Source of the DNA: Nocardioides halotolerans DSM 19273
GTDB taxonomy: Bacteria > Actinomycetota > Actinomycetes > Propionibacteriales > Nocardioidaceae
Direction: 5' to 3'
Assembly (NCBI RefSeq): GCF_000422805.1
Contig: NZ_AUGT01000012.1
Span: forward strand, 248,001-312,000
Length of the DNA stretch: 64,000 nucleotides
Shown here: positions 28,204 to 36,456 of the stretch, piece after piece
Layout: every line of letters begins with the position of its first letter
Position numbering within the stretch: position 1 is the first letter of the stretch
Notes under the pieces: model-generated
Told to the model about the DNA's origin: nothing
The model's input: only the letters and a program-made list of their open reading frames with translations
Database searches by the model: none
Program-made: the position numbers and the translations under genes

Positions 28204-28209
28204 TAGGTT
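28204..28209 (+). promoter_or_regulatory. -10 hexamer TAGGTT for leaderless thiamine-binding gene
   Basis: It ends six bases before the GTG at 28216; no ribosome-binding site is present. Confidence 0.5.
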
Positions 28210-28215
28210 GGGGAC

Positions 28216-28527
28216 GTGCTCATCGCCTTCAGCATCTCGCCCACCGCCACCACCGAGGACGGCTCCGTGTCGGAGGCCGTCGCGGCCGCCGTCCGGGTCG
28301 TGAAGGAGTCCGGGCTCCCGTGGGAGCTGACCAGCATGTTCACGACCGTCGAGGGCGAGTGGGACGAGGTGATGGCCGTGGTCAAGCGCGCCGTCGACGT
28401 CGTCGCCGCGGTGTCGCCCCGCGTCGGGCTGGTGCTCAAGGCGGACATCCGGCCCGGCTTCGAGGGCCAGCTGACCGCGAAGGTGGACCGCGTCAACGCG
28501 CTGCTGGACCGGCCGGCCGACGGCTGA
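28216..28527 (+). CDS. Thiamine-binding protein (MTH1187/DUF77 family)
   Basis: A 103-residue ferredoxin-fold protein. MLIAFSISPTATTEDGSVSEAV and WELTSMFTTVEGEWDEVM, each broken by small changes, are the family's strand-helix patterns; relatives bind thiamine or hydroxymethylpyrimidine as tetramers. No enzymatic site is known. The start is fixed by the leaderless -10 element. The gene lies between a secreted protein and a PAP2 phosphatase, with no obvious functional link. Confidence 0.82.
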   Translation: MLIAFSISPTATTEDGSVSEAVAAAVRVVKESGLPWELTSMFTTVEGEWDEVMAVVKRAVDVVAAVSPRVGLVLKADIRPGFEGQLTAKVDRVNALLDRPADG

Positions 28528-28589
28528 GTCCCCACCGCTCCGGGTAACTGCCCTTCTGGAGGGCACGGGGACGACCCGGAGGAGGAGCT

Positions 28590-29315
28590 GTGGCAGGCAC
28601 GTGGACAGGGAGGCTGGCCCGCGTCGTGGCGGCCTACGCCGTCATCGCGCTGGTCGTGGTCGCGTGGGGCTGGCTGCTCACGCACCCGTTGCAGGGACCC
28701 GTCGAGGGCGTCGACGACGACGTGTCGCGCTGGTTCGAGGACCAGCGCACGTCAGCCCTCGACCCCGTGTCCGACGTCGGGACGCTGCTGGGCGAGACGC
28801 CGGTCGCCCTCGGCTTCGGCATCCTGGTGGCGCTCGTGGCCGGCTTCGCCTTGCGCTCGGTCGCGGCGGCCGCCCTGACCCTGGTGGCGGACGTCGGCGA
28901 CGGCGGCATCTACTGGCTCGGCACGCACGCCGACCCGCGGGACCGCCCGCCGGTCCACCTCATGGACTCCGGCCTGGTGCCGGACGCGAGCTTCCCGTCC
29001 GGCCACGTGGGGTCGGCGATCGCGGTCTACGGCAGCGCGGCCCTGCTCCTCGCACTGTGGCTGCGCCGGCGCGGCCGCGCGACCGGTGTCGGGGGAGCGG
29101 TCGTGGCGCTGCTCGTGTGCGTGCCGCTCTTCGTCGCACTCAGCCGGCTCTACCAGGGCGCCCACCACCTCACCGACGTGGCCACGGCCCTCGTCTACGG
29201 CACCGTCTGGGTGCTGGTGTGCGCGACCCTCCTGGGGCTGCGCTCGACGGCGTCCGACGCCGCCGTGCCACGATCGGCGGGTGGACTCAGAGACACGCCA
29301 GTACCGCACCGGTGA
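28590..29315 (+). CDS. PAP2-family membrane phosphatase
   Basis: A 241-residue integral membrane lipid phosphatase with about six helices. The catalytic motifs are present: RDRPP (motif 1), PSGH (motif 2, catalytic His) and SRLYQGAHHLTD (motif 3, SRx5HxxxD with the nucleophilic His). The active site would face outside. Substrates could be phosphatidate, undecaprenyl pyrophosphate or similar lipids. The GTG start has an excellent GGAGGAG ribosome-binding site. The YjbQ gene begins 35 bases before its stop. Confidence 0.88.
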   Translation: MAGTWTGRLARVVAAYAVIALVVVAWGWLLTHPLQGPVEGVDDDVSRWFEDQRTSALDPVSDVGTLLGETPVALGFGILVALVAGFALRSVAAAALTLVADVGDGGIYWLGTHADPRDRPPVHLMDSGLVPDASFPSGHVGSAIAVYGSAALLLALWLRRRGRATGVGGAVVALLVCVPLFVALSRLYQGAHHLTDVATALVYGTVWVLVCATLLGLRSTASDAAVPRSAGGLRDTPVPHR

Positions 29316-29685
29316 CCGCGAGGTCGTCCTCGACCTGACCCGCGACTGCGCCCGCTACGTCGCGGACCGGGGCGACGGGCTGCTCCACCTGTTCGTGCCG
29401 CACGCCACGGCCGGGATCGCGATCCTCGAGACCGGGGCCGGCAGCGACGACGACCTCCTGGCGGCGCTCGGCGAGCTGCTGCCGGCCGACGACCGGTGGA
29501 AGCACGCGCACGGGTCGCGCGGCCACGGCCGGTCGCACGTGATGCCGGCGCTGGTGCCGCCGTACGCCACGGTGCCGGTCCTCGGCGGCGAGCTCGCCCT
29601 CGGCACCTGGCAGAGCATCTGCCTGGTCGACCTCAACGTCGACAACGACGAGCGCACGGTCCGGTTCAGCTTCCTCGCCGGATGA
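29281..29685 (+). CDS. YjbQ family protein (UPF0047)
   Basis: A 134-residue protein of the conserved YjbQ fold. Conserved positions include FVPHATAGIAILE, a SRGHGRSHVMPAL region with its histidines and LGTWQSICLVDLN near the end. Some members show weak thiamin phosphate synthase activity, so a promiscuous or repair role has been suggested. The GTG at 29281 gives the usual length and overlaps the PAP2 3' end by 35 bases, which implies coupling. Confidence 0.87.
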   Translation: MDSETRQYRTGDREVVLDLTRDCARYVADRGDGLLHLFVPHATAGIAILETGAGSDDDLLAALGELLPADDRWKHAHGSRGHGRSHVMPALVPPYATVPVLGGELALGTWQSICLVDLNVDNDERTVRFSFLAG

Positions 29686-29723
29686 TCCGCGCCCACCCCT
29701 GCGTGGCCCGGATCCGCGCTTGA

Positions 29724-29739
29724 TCGAACAGAGGTTCGA
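29724..29739. promoter_or_regulatory. LexA (SOS) box TCGAACAGAGGTTCGA
   Basis: A perfect match to the actinobacterial SOS box TCGAAC-N4-GTTCGA. It lies 9 bases upstream of a TAGGCT -10 hexamer (29749-29754), so it covers the -35 region of the promoter for the gene at 29761. Confidence 0.85.
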
Positions 29740-29748
29740 ATCCTGACG

Positions 29749-29754
29749 TAGGCT
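29749..29754 (+). promoter_or_regulatory. -10 hexamer TAGGCT for leaderless SOS gene
   Basis: It ends six bases before the ATG at 29761. With the LexA box just upstream this gives a complete LexA-repressed leaderless promoter. Confidence 0.55.
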
Positions 29755-29760
29755 GCGGCG

Positions 29761-30147
29761 ATGGTCTCGCAGCACGCCCGCCGACTCGTGGCGCCGCCCG
29801 GCTGGCCCGCGGAGGTGCGACCTCCCGACGCGCCCGAGTGGGAGCGGACGGCGACCAACTGGCTGCTCGACCTCTGCCCACCGGAGTACCGCGCCTACCC
29901 GACGCTGCGTCACCACCCCGTGGTGCTCGCCCGGTTCGCGCTCCTGCACGTGGAGGCGTGCCAGGCCTCGGTCAGGCGCGGCCTGAGCGAGGCGCGCGCC
30001 GAGCTGCGGGACGTCGCGACGCTCGACGTGGTCGATGCCGCGGTCGAGACCTGGCTGGCGGAGGAGGCGCGGCTCGCCGGCGTACGCCGCGCCGTCGGGC
30101 TGGTCGAGGAGGCGCTGCGCGGGCGCCGCTACGTCGCGCGCCTCTGA
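29761..30147 (+). CDS. Uncharacterised 128-residue protein under LexA control
   Basis: A small soluble protein with no domain I can name. It is Arg/Ala/Glu-rich and mostly helical by composition, with a Trp/Pro-rich N-terminus (LVAPPGWPAEVRPP, WERTATNWLLDLCPPEYRAYP) and a C-terminal RRYVARL. I recognise it as resembling short hypothetical proteins found in many actinobacteria, from memory only. A perfect LexA box and a leaderless -10 precede it, so it should be induced by DNA damage. No membrane segment or signal peptide is seen. Possible roles such as a division inhibitor or a repair accessory factor are guesses. Confidence 0.8.
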   Translation: MVSQHARRLVAPPGWPAEVRPPDAPEWERTATNWLLDLCPPEYRAYPTLRHHPVVLARFALLHVEACQASVRRGLSEARAELRDVATLDVVDAAVETWLAEEARLAGVRRAVGLVEEALRGRRYVARL

Positions 30148-30159
30148 CCTCCGGCGAGG

Positions 30160-31236
30160 TCAGGGCAGCGGGTCGGCCGACCCCAGCCGCCACAGCGCCA
30201 GTCCGTGCAGCCCGAGCTCGGTCGCCAGCGCGAGGCGCAGCGCGTACGAACGCCCGTCCGACCACCACAGCCGCGTGCCGTCGAAGAGCCGGGCGGTCCA
30301 CTCGCCCGGGCCAGTGCGCCACCGGGCGCGCGCGTCGTCGCGGGCGACGAGCCGCCGAGCCTGCCGGTCGGTGACGGTGCGGCCCTCGCGGTGCCGCGGC
30401 CAGGTGTAGCCGTAGCCGGCCACGCCGAGGTCGACCTTCGCCGCGGGCACGACCGAGGTGACCACGCCGACCGCTCGGCGCTGCCAGCCCAGCGCCCCGA
30501 TGGGGCCGGGGCCGGACCACGGCCCGTGCTGGTCGTAGGTCATCAGTGCCAGCATGTCGACGGCGGCGCCGAGCTCGGCGAGCCGGTAGCCCCGGGCGAC
30601 GTACTCCTGCGGGTCGGTCGAGGCCATCACGGCGATCGACACCGACTTCTCGGGCGCCATCCGGCTCTGCAGTTCGGTCACCAGCATGAGCAGCCCGTCC
30701 GCGTCGCGCCGGGCCATCGACTCGAGGTCGACCTGGATGCCGTCCCAGCCCTGGGCGGCCACGAACGACGCGAGCCGACCGGCGACCGCCTGCACGTGGG
30801 CGGGGTCGCGCAGGAGCCGGGCGGCGGCCCGTGGGTCGAAGTCGCCGAGCCGGTTGCTGTAGTTGCTGAGCAGCAGCTCGGCGCGCAGCCCGTGGGCGTG
30901 GGCGGTGGCGAGCAGGCGCGTCAGGTCGGCGTCCGGCGCCGAGACCGAGCCCCCGTTGCGGGCGAGCGAGACGCCGTCGACGCCCAGCGTCGCGAGGCCG
31001 TGCGCGTCCCGGGCGACCAGGGAGTCGGACGCACCACCGAGGACGTAGCCCGTCGACGCCAGCGAGGCCGCCCGCGCGTCGGCGGTCCGCTCCGCGGCCG
31101 GGGGCGGGGCACCCGCGGAGGGGGAGGCGACGGCCGGGAGCCCGCCGCTGACGACGAGCGCGAGGACCGCCGCCGTCAGCCTGCTCGGGAGCCTGCTCGT
31201 GAGCCTGCTCGTGAGCCTGCTCGTGAGGAAGGGCAC
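30160..31236 (-). CDS. Secreted glycoside hydrolase family 18 protein
   Basis: A 358-residue exported protein with a GH18 TIM barrel. The catalytic DxxDxDxE motif appears as WDGIQVDLES; the glutamate is the acid/base. MTYDQHG and the closing GLALWRLG are also typical. It resembles YaaH/SleL-like cortex or peptidoglycan hydrolases more than true chitinases. The N-terminus is unusual: four SRL repeats (TSRLTSRLTSRLPSRL) precede the signal peptide core, encoded by a 12-base tandem repeat. The GTG at 31236 is the most upstream start; internal starts would shorten this repeat. It is convergent with the SOS gene, 12 bases apart. Confidence 0.85.
   Translation of the reverse strand: MPFLTSRLTSRLTSRLPSRLTAAVLALVVSGGLPAVASPSAGAPPPAAERTADARAASLASTGYVLGGASDSLVARDAHGLATLGVDGVSLARNGGSVSAPDADLTRLLATAHAHGLRAELLLSNYSNRLGDFDPRAAARLLRDPAHVQAVAGRLASFVAAQGWDGIQVDLESMARRDADGLLMLVTELQSRMAPEKSVSIAVMASTDPQEYVARGYRLAELGAAVDMLALMTYDQHGPWSGPGPIGALGWQRRAVGVVTSVVPAAKVDLGVAGYGYTWPRHREGRTVTDRQARRLVARDDARARWRTGPGEWTARLFDGTRLWWSDGRSYALRLALATELGLHGLALWRLGSADPLP
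31178..31225. repeat. 12-base tandem repeat at the start of the GH18 gene
   Basis: Four units of AGCCTGCTCGTG (the first with GGG in place of GTG) lie inside the signal-peptide region and code for repeated (T/P)SRL. Confidence 0.9.
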
Positions 31237-31304
31237 GCGGTCACCCTGCCACGGGTTCCGCGGTTCGGGTGCACGCCCCGCGCCGGGCCACCTACCGTCT
31301 GTGC

Positions 31305-31730
31305 ATGACCCCGACGGCGGCCTCCTCGGTGCTCAAGGTGGCGCGCAGCGACATCTCGCTGACCGACCAGCCGATCAACCCCGACTGGATCCTCGAGGGC
31401 ACGCCCCGCGCGCGCATCTCGGAGTGGGGCGAGAGCCCCGACGGCACCACGTCGCACTGGACGTGGGACTGCACGGCGGGCCGGTTCCGCTGGTACTACG
31501 ACGTCGACGAGACGATCGTCGTCGTCGCCGGCGCGGTCACGATCCGGGTCGACGACGAACCGCCGGTGCGGCTCGAGGTGGGTGACGCGGCGTACTTCCC
31601 GGCGGGGCACTGGGTGACCTGGCACGTCGAGGAGTACGTCCGCAAGCAGGCCGTCGTCCGCGTGCCGGTGCCGCGCACCATGCGGCTGGCCGTCAACGGC
31701 ATCGGCCGCCGCAAGCACCGCCTGCGCTGA
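31305..31730 (+). CDS. Cupin-domain protein (EutQ/Cupin_3-like)
   Basis: A 141-residue single-domain beta barrel. Features are SEWGESPDGTTSHWTWDC, YYDVDETIVVVAGAVTI and VGDAAYFPAGHWVTW; these are the two cupin motifs, with only some of the metal-binding histidines and glutamate kept (DET, GHW). It belongs to the (S)-ureidoglycine aminohydrolase/EutQ-like group of unknown substrate. The start is supported by TACCGT ending six bases before the ATG, another leaderless arrangement. It is separated from efeO by 65 bases with its own promoter. Confidence 0.8.
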   Translation: MTPTAASSVLKVARSDISLTDQPINPDWILEGTPRARISEWGESPDGTTSHWTWDCTAGRFRWYYDVDETIVVVAGAVTIRVDDEPPVRLEVGDAAYFPAGHWVTWHVEEYVRKQAVVRVPVPRTMRLAVNGIGRRKHRLR

Positions 31731-31780
31731 GTCGGGACCGGCCCACCCTGAGGGGGATCGACCACAGCCGAGGGCCGACC

Positions 31781-31786
31781 TAGGCT
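31781..31786 (+). promoter_or_regulatory. -10 hexamer TAGGCT upstream of efeO
   Basis: Nine bases before the ATG at 31796, without a Shine-Dalgarno. No clear iron box (DtxR/IdeR type) was found around it. Confidence 0.4.
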
Positions 31787-31795
31787 GGCCGCCTC

Positions 31796-33019
31796 ATGGC
31801 CCCCTCCCGGCGGATGCACCTGTCCGCGGTCCTCGTCCTGGTGGCCGCGGCGGTCGCGGGCACGGTCGCGACCGCGGTCTCCACGAGCGACCGCCGGACC
31901 GCGACGGCCGCACCCGGCGCGCCCGCCGCCGACGCCGCGCCCGGCGTCGTGGACGTCCACCTGGACGACTGCGGTTCCGCGTGGGTGCCCGGACCCGCAG
32001 GAGGGCAGGAGATCACCCTGCACAACACCGACTTCCGCGCGGGGGAGGTCCGCGTCGTGGGGGTGGGGGCAGGCAACGGGCGCAAGGTCTTCGCCGAGCT
32101 CGAGCCGTTCGGCCCGGGCAGCACCGTGACCCTCCACGTCCGGCTAGCCGCCGGCGACTACGCGCTGCAGTGCCTGTTCGAGGAGCACGCGCCGGTCACC
32201 GGTCCGGCGCGCACCGTCACGGGGGACGCGCCCGGCGTCCGGGGCGTCCGCCCGCTCCCGCAGGACAAGCTGGTGCGGGCCACGCTGCGCTACACCGCCT
32301 GGGTGCGCCGCCAGCTCCCGGCGCTCGAGCGGCAGACCCGTGCTCTGTCCGCGGCGGTGGCCGCCGGCGACGTGGCGGCCGCCAAGCGCTGGTGGCTGAC
32401 CGCGCACGCGGGCTACGAGCGGCTGGGCGCGGCGTACGACGCGTTCGGCGACCTCGACGGCGTCATCAACGGCCTGCCCGCAGGACTGCACCGGGGGGTC
32501 CGCGACCCGGGCTTCACGGGCTTCCACCGCGTCGAGCTCGCGCTGTGGCACCCCGCCTCGACCAGCGCGGCCGAACGGCGCCGGCAGGCCGCGGCGCTGG
32601 CGGAGGCCGTCGGCGACCTGCGCAAGGAGCTCGCGAGCGCCCAGCTCGCCCCGCTGACGTTCTCGATCCGTGCCCACGAGATCGCCGAGAACCTGCTGCG
32701 CCCGGTCCTCACCGGCCAGGCCGACCTCGGCAGCCACAGCGACCTCGCGACCGTGGCGGCCGGTCTGGAGGGCACCCGGGTGGTCCTGGACCTGGTGCGC
32801 CGGCAGCTCCGGGGCCGCTACCCGCACCTGCGGCGGCTGCTCGGTGAGGTGGAGCGGGCCCACCGCGTCGTGTCCAGGCTGGCCCGCGGCCCGCTCGGGC
32901 ACCGGGCGGTGGACGACTGGCCGCTGGCCCGCCGGCAGCACGTCGACGCCCTGGTCGCCGGTCTCGCCGAGCGGCTGGCGCCGGTGGCCAGCGTGCTCGA
33001 GCCGAGGAGGGTCACGTGA
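31796..33019 (+). CDS. efeO: Iron uptake protein EfeO (cupredoxin plus M75 domain)
   Basis: A 407-residue exported protein that binds ferrous or ferric iron for uptake. The signal peptide is residues 1-40. Residues about 50-145 form a cupredoxin-like domain with Cys59 and Cys126 as possible ligands. The M75 (imelysin-like) helical domain follows, with the family motif HxxE as H244-R-V-E247 in GFHRVELALW. Its stop overlaps the efeB start (GTGA). No efeU permease lies on either side, so the system is incomplete here or uses a permease encoded elsewhere. Confidence 0.9.
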   Translation: MAPSRRMHLSAVLVLVAAAVAGTVATAVSTSDRRTATAAPGAPAADAAPGVVDVHLDDCGSAWVPGPAGGQEITLHNTDFRAGEVRVVGVGAGNGRKVFAELEPFGPGSTVTLHVRLAAGDYALQCLFEEHAPVTGPARTVTGDAPGVRGVRPLPQDKLVRATLRYTAWVRRQLPALERQTRALSAAVAAGDVAAAKRWWLTAHAGYERLGAAYDAFGDLDGVINGLPAGLHRGVRDPGFTGFHRVELALWHPASTSAAERRRQAAALAEAVGDLRKELASAQLAPLTFSIRAHEIAENLLRPVLTGQADLGSHSDLATVAAGLEGTRVVLDLVRRQLRGRYPHLRRLLGEVERAHRVVSRLARGPLGHRAVDDWPLARRQHVDALVAGLAERLAPVASVLEPRRVT

Positions 33020-34293
33020 CGGGCGACCGGCCCAGCGACCGGCCCGGCGACCGGCCCAGCGGCATCCAGCGCCGCGGCCTGCTGGGCGCCGGCGCCGCGG
33101 GCGCGCTCGGCGGGGCCGCGGCCGGCGCCAGCCTGGTGCCGGGGTGGGGCCCCGGGCGCGGGGCCGCCGCCGAGGCGGCCGCCCGGAGCGAGCCCGCCGC
33201 GCCCATCCCGTTCCACGGCGTGCACCAGCCCGGGGTCACCCGCGAGGTCGTCGCCAGCGCGGCGTACGTCGCGTGCGACGTCACGACGACCCGCCGTCGC
33301 GACCTGGCGGGGCTCCTGAGGACCCTCACCGACCGCTCGCGCTTCCTCTGCACGGGCGGCCGGCCGCCGGACGTCGGCATCACCAGCCCGCCGTCCGACT
33401 CGGGCGTGCTCGGCCCCGAGCTGCCCGCCGACGGGCTGACCGTGACCGTGTCGGTGGGCGCGAGCCTCTTCGACGACCGGTTCGGCCTGGCGCGACGCCG
33501 GCCGCGGCGGCTGACGACGATGGGCACGTTCCCCGACGACGACCTCGACCCCGACCTGTGCCACGGCGACCTGATGCTGATGATCGCCGCACCGCACCCC
33601 GACACGGTGCTGCACGCGCTGCGCGACCTGCTCCGCCACACCCGCGGGGCGCTGCAGCCGCGGTGGCGGGTCGACGCCTTCGGCTCCCCGCCGCGGCCGT
33701 CGGGCACGCCGCGCAACCTGATGGGGTTCATGGACGGCACCGCCAACCCCGGCCCCGAGGAGCTCGACCGGCTGGTCTGGGTCGGCGTCGGCGAGCCGGC
33801 GTGGACTGCGGGCGGGAGCTACCAGGTGGTCCGCGTGATCCGGATGTTCGTCGAGTTCTGGGACCGCGTCGGGCTCAACGAGCAGGAGCGGATGATCGGC
33901 CGGCGCCGTGACACCGGCGCGCCCTTCTCGGGGTCGGTCGAGACCGACGTGCCGGACTACTCCAACGACCCGGTCGGCGCGACCACGCCGCTCGACGCCC
34001 ACATCCGGATGGCCAACCCGCGCACACCCGCCACCGACGGGAGCCGGATGCTCCGCCGCGCCTACAACTACGACCGGGGGCTCGACGCGAACGGCGACCT
34101 GGACATGGGGCTGGTCTTCACGGCGTACCAGAGCGACCTGCAGCGGGCGTTCGTGACCGTCCAGAAGCGGCTCGCGGGGGAGCCGCTGGTCGACTACATC
34201 TCGCCGATCGGCGGCGGCTACTTCTTCGCCCTGCCCGGCGTCCAGGACCCCTCTGACTGGTATGGGCAACGACTGCTCGCGGGCGTAACGTGA
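33016..34293 (+). CDS. efeB: Dye-decolourising heme peroxidase EfeB
   Basis: A 425-residue DyP-type peroxidase. A twin-arginine signal, IQRRGLLGAGAAGALGG, lies at residues 17-32, so the enzyme is folded and heme-loaded before export. The distal GxxDG motif is GFMDGT with Asp240. The proximal heme ligand is His329 in DAHIRMANPR. GVHQPGV near residue 70 is also typical. In EfeUOB it oxidises ferrous iron or helps release heme iron. The N-terminus has a repeated DRPSDRPGDRPS run before the Tat motif. The start overlaps efeO by 4 bases. Confidence 0.93.
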   Translation: MTGDRPSDRPGDRPSGIQRRGLLGAGAAGALGGAAAGASLVPGWGPGRGAAAEAAARSEPAAPIPFHGVHQPGVTREVVASAAYVACDVTTTRRRDLAGLLRTLTDRSRFLCTGGRPPDVGITSPPSDSGVLGPELPADGLTVTVSVGASLFDDRFGLARRRPRRLTTMGTFPDDDLDPDLCHGDLMLMIAAPHPDTVLHALRDLLRHTRGALQPRWRVDAFGSPPRPSGTPRNLMGFMDGTANPGPEELDRLVWVGVGEPAWTAGGSYQVVRVIRMFVEFWDRVGLNEQERMIGRRRDTGAPFSGSVETDVPDYSNDPVGATTPLDAHIRMANPRTPATDGSRMLRRAYNYDRGLDANGDLDMGLVFTAYQSDLQRAFVTVQKRLAGEPLVDYISPIGGGYFFALPGVQDPSDWYGQRLLAGVT

Positions 34294-34349
34294 CGAACGG
34301 CCCGCCTCCCGGCCCGCCTCGTCGAACATCCCAGGAAGGTTCGCAGCGC

Positions 34350-36020
34350 ATGCCTCGTCGTCTCGGAACCACCGTCGGCGTGTGCGCCCTCGCCGGCGCG
34401 CTCGCCACCCTCGTCGTCGGAGCCACCGTGCCCGGGTCCGGTGCCGCCTCGCGGGCACCCGCGCCCGCGCCGGTCGCCTCGGGCCAGGCGGCGACCGGCG
34501 TCTCGCCGGTCGCGTTCCTCGACCCGAGGAAGGGCAGGACCAAGACCCCCATCAAGCACCTGGTCGTGATCTTCGACGAGAACATCTCCTACGACCATTA
34601 CTTCGGGACCTACCCGAAGGCCACCAACAAGGGCGGCGGCACCAAGTTCAGGGCGAAGAAGAACACGCCGAGGAACGACAACCTCATCACCTCGAAGAAG
34701 CTGAAGAAGAACCCCAACCTCTACAAGCCGTTCCGCCTCGGGCCGAAGCAGGCGCTCACCTGCGACCAGAACCACGGCTACACCGCCGAGCAGAAGGCCC
34801 ACAACCTCGGCCACATGGACCAGTTCGTCCAGAACGTCAGCGTCGACACCTGCTCCGGGCCGTTCGGCGCACCGGGCCTGACGATGGGCTACTTCGACGG
34901 CAACACCGTCACCGGTCTCTGGAACTACGCCCAGAACTTCGCGATGTCCGACCGGTCCTTCGCCGACAACTTCGGCCCCTCGACACCGGGCGCGATCAAC
35001 CTGGTCTCCGGCAACACGCACGGCTTCGTCGAGGTCGACCCGGTCACCGGCGCGCCCGCCACGCCGTCCAGCCAGCTGATCGACCACGACCCGACGACCG
35101 GCGTCGGATCGATGATCGGCGACCCGCAGCCGTACCACGACGACTGCTCGCACCACGCCGGCGCCAACCTCGTGGTCGGCACAGGCCGCAACATCGGCGA
35201 CCTGCTCAACGCGAAGGGGATCACCTGGGGCTGGTTCCAGGGCGGCTTCACGCCGACGTCGCCGTGGCCGGGCGCTCCCGGCACGTTCGCCACGTGCGGG
35301 ACGACGCACCAGAACGTCGGCGGCGGCAGCTCGATCGACTACATCCCGCACCACAACCCCTTCTCCTACTACCCCTCGACGGCCAACCCGCACCACCTGC
35401 CGCCGAGCTCGATCAAGGCCGTCGGCACGACCGACCAGGCCAACCACAACTACGACCTGTCGGTGTTCGCGCAGGCGATCAAGAACAAGAGCCTCCCGGC
35501 CGTGAGCTTCCTCAAGGCGCGGGCCTTCGAGGACGGCCACGCGGGCTACTCCAGCCCGCTCGACGAGCAGCGCTTCCTGGTGGAGCAGATCAACCTGATC
35601 CAGAAGTCGAAGTACTGGAAGGACACCGCGATCGTCATCGCGTACGACGACTCCGACGGCTGGTACGACCACCGGGCCGCGAAGATCACCCACGGCTCGC
35701 ATAACGCGACGCTCGACACGCCCCTGTGCTCGGGCGTCCCCGCGGCGGGCGGCTACACCGGTCGCTGCGGCCCCGGTCCTCGGCTCCCGCTGCTGGTCCT
35801 GTCGCCGTACGCCCGGGCGAACTTCGTCGACCACCACCAGACCACGCAGTCCTCGATCCTCCGGTTCATCGAGGACAACTGGAAGGTCGGCCGGATCGGG
35901 GACTTCTCCTTCGACGCCGGCGCGGGCTCGCTCAAGCACCTGTTCGACTTCAAGCAGCGTCGCACCATCCAGCTGCTGCTCAAGCCGAACGGCGCGGTCA
36001 AGCGGCTGAGGGGCAAGTAG
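34350..36020 (+). CDS. Secreted alkaline-phosphatase-fold phosphoesterase (phospholipase C/AcpA family)
   Basis: A 556-residue exported enzyme. After a signal peptide (VGVCALAGALATLVVGATV) comes HLVVIFDENISYDHYFGTYP, which I split as VVIFDENIS and YDHYFGTYP; this is the N-terminal metal site of the phospholipase C/acid phosphatase family. The second metal site is IAYDDSDGWYDH, and a GPGPRLPLLVLSPYA block follows. It could cleave phospholipids or phosphate monoesters. The ATG at 34350 is preferred over the GTG at 34290, which overlaps efeB, because it directly precedes the signal peptide and has AGGAAGG upstream. A basic Lys-rich segment follows the first motif. Confidence 0.85.
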   Translation: MPRRLGTTVGVCALAGALATLVVGATVPGSGAASRAPAPAPVASGQAATGVSPVAFLDPRKGRTKTPIKHLVVIFDENISYDHYFGTYPKATNKGGGTKFRAKKNTPRNDNLITSKKLKKNPNLYKPFRLGPKQALTCDQNHGYTAEQKAHNLGHMDQFVQNVSVDTCSGPFGAPGLTMGYFDGNTVTGLWNYAQNFAMSDRSFADNFGPSTPGAINLVSGNTHGFVEVDPVTGAPATPSSQLIDHDPTTGVGSMIGDPQPYHDDCSHHAGANLVVGTGRNIGDLLNAKGITWGWFQGGFTPTSPWPGAPGTFATCGTTHQNVGGGSSIDYIPHHNPFSYYPSTANPHHLPPSSIKAVGTTDQANHNYDLSVFAQAIKNKSLPAVSFLKARAFEDGHAGYSSPLDEQRFLVEQINLIQKSKYWKDTAIVIAYDDSDGWYDHRAAKITHGSHNATLDTPLCSGVPAAGGYTGRCGPGPRLPLLVLSPYARANFVDHHQTTQSSILRFIEDNWKVGRIGDFSFDAGAGSLKHLFDFKQRRTIQLLLKPNGAVKRLRGK

Positions 36021-36024
36021 GGCG

Positions 36025-36456
36025 GTGGCCCGCGAGTTCGCCGGCGTGATCGTGGTCGACCGCCGGGGCTGGATCCTGCTCCAGGAGCGCGACGAGCACC
36101 CGGTGATCGACCCCGAGCGCTGGGGCCCGCCGGGTGGGCACCTCGAGGACGGTGAGGACCCCGCCGAGGGTGCGGCGCGTGAGCTCGAGGAGGAGACGGC
36201 GGTCCGCATCGACCCCGCGGAGCTGACCCTGTGGCGGGCCATCGAGGTCTTCCACGAGGCCTACGGCTCCTGGGACCGGATGCACGTCTACGCCACCAGG
36301 GCGGACCTGGTCGACGCGGACATCGAGTGCCGCGAGGGCCGGCAGATCGTCTTCGTGGAGCCGGGCGCAGCCCGGGCGCTCGACCTCACGGCGTCGGCGT
36401 CGATCTCGGTGCCGGGCTTCCTCGACTCCGACCTCTACGCCACCATGACCGCGTGA
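36025..36456 (+). CDS. NUDIX hydrolase
   Basis: A 143-residue pyrophosphohydrolase. The Nudix box is GGHLEDGEDPAEGAARELEEET with the metal-binding RELEEE kept; the final Gly of the consensus EExG is Thr (EEETAV), a mild deviation. It is preceded by VDRRGWILLQERDEHP. The substrate is unknown; the family cleaves nucleoside diphosphates linked to another moiety. The GTG at 36025 lies four bases after the phosphoesterase stop, and its stop overlaps the next start. Confidence 0.87.
   Translation: MAREFAGVIVVDRRGWILLQERDEHPVIDPERWGPPGGHLEDGEDPAEGAARELEEETAVRIDPAELTLWRAIEVFHEAYGSWDRMHVYATRADLVDADIECREGRQIVFVEPGAARALDLTASASISVPGFLDSDLYATMTA

Noticed and set aside
31178..31225. Short tandem repeats considered as a CRISPR array
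   Set aside because: No spacers between the 12-base units, and they lie in frame inside a coding sequence.
31731..31795. Possible DtxR/IdeR iron box upstream of efeO
   Set aside because: ACCTAGGCTGG matches too few positions of the TWAGGTWAGSCTWACCTWA consensus.
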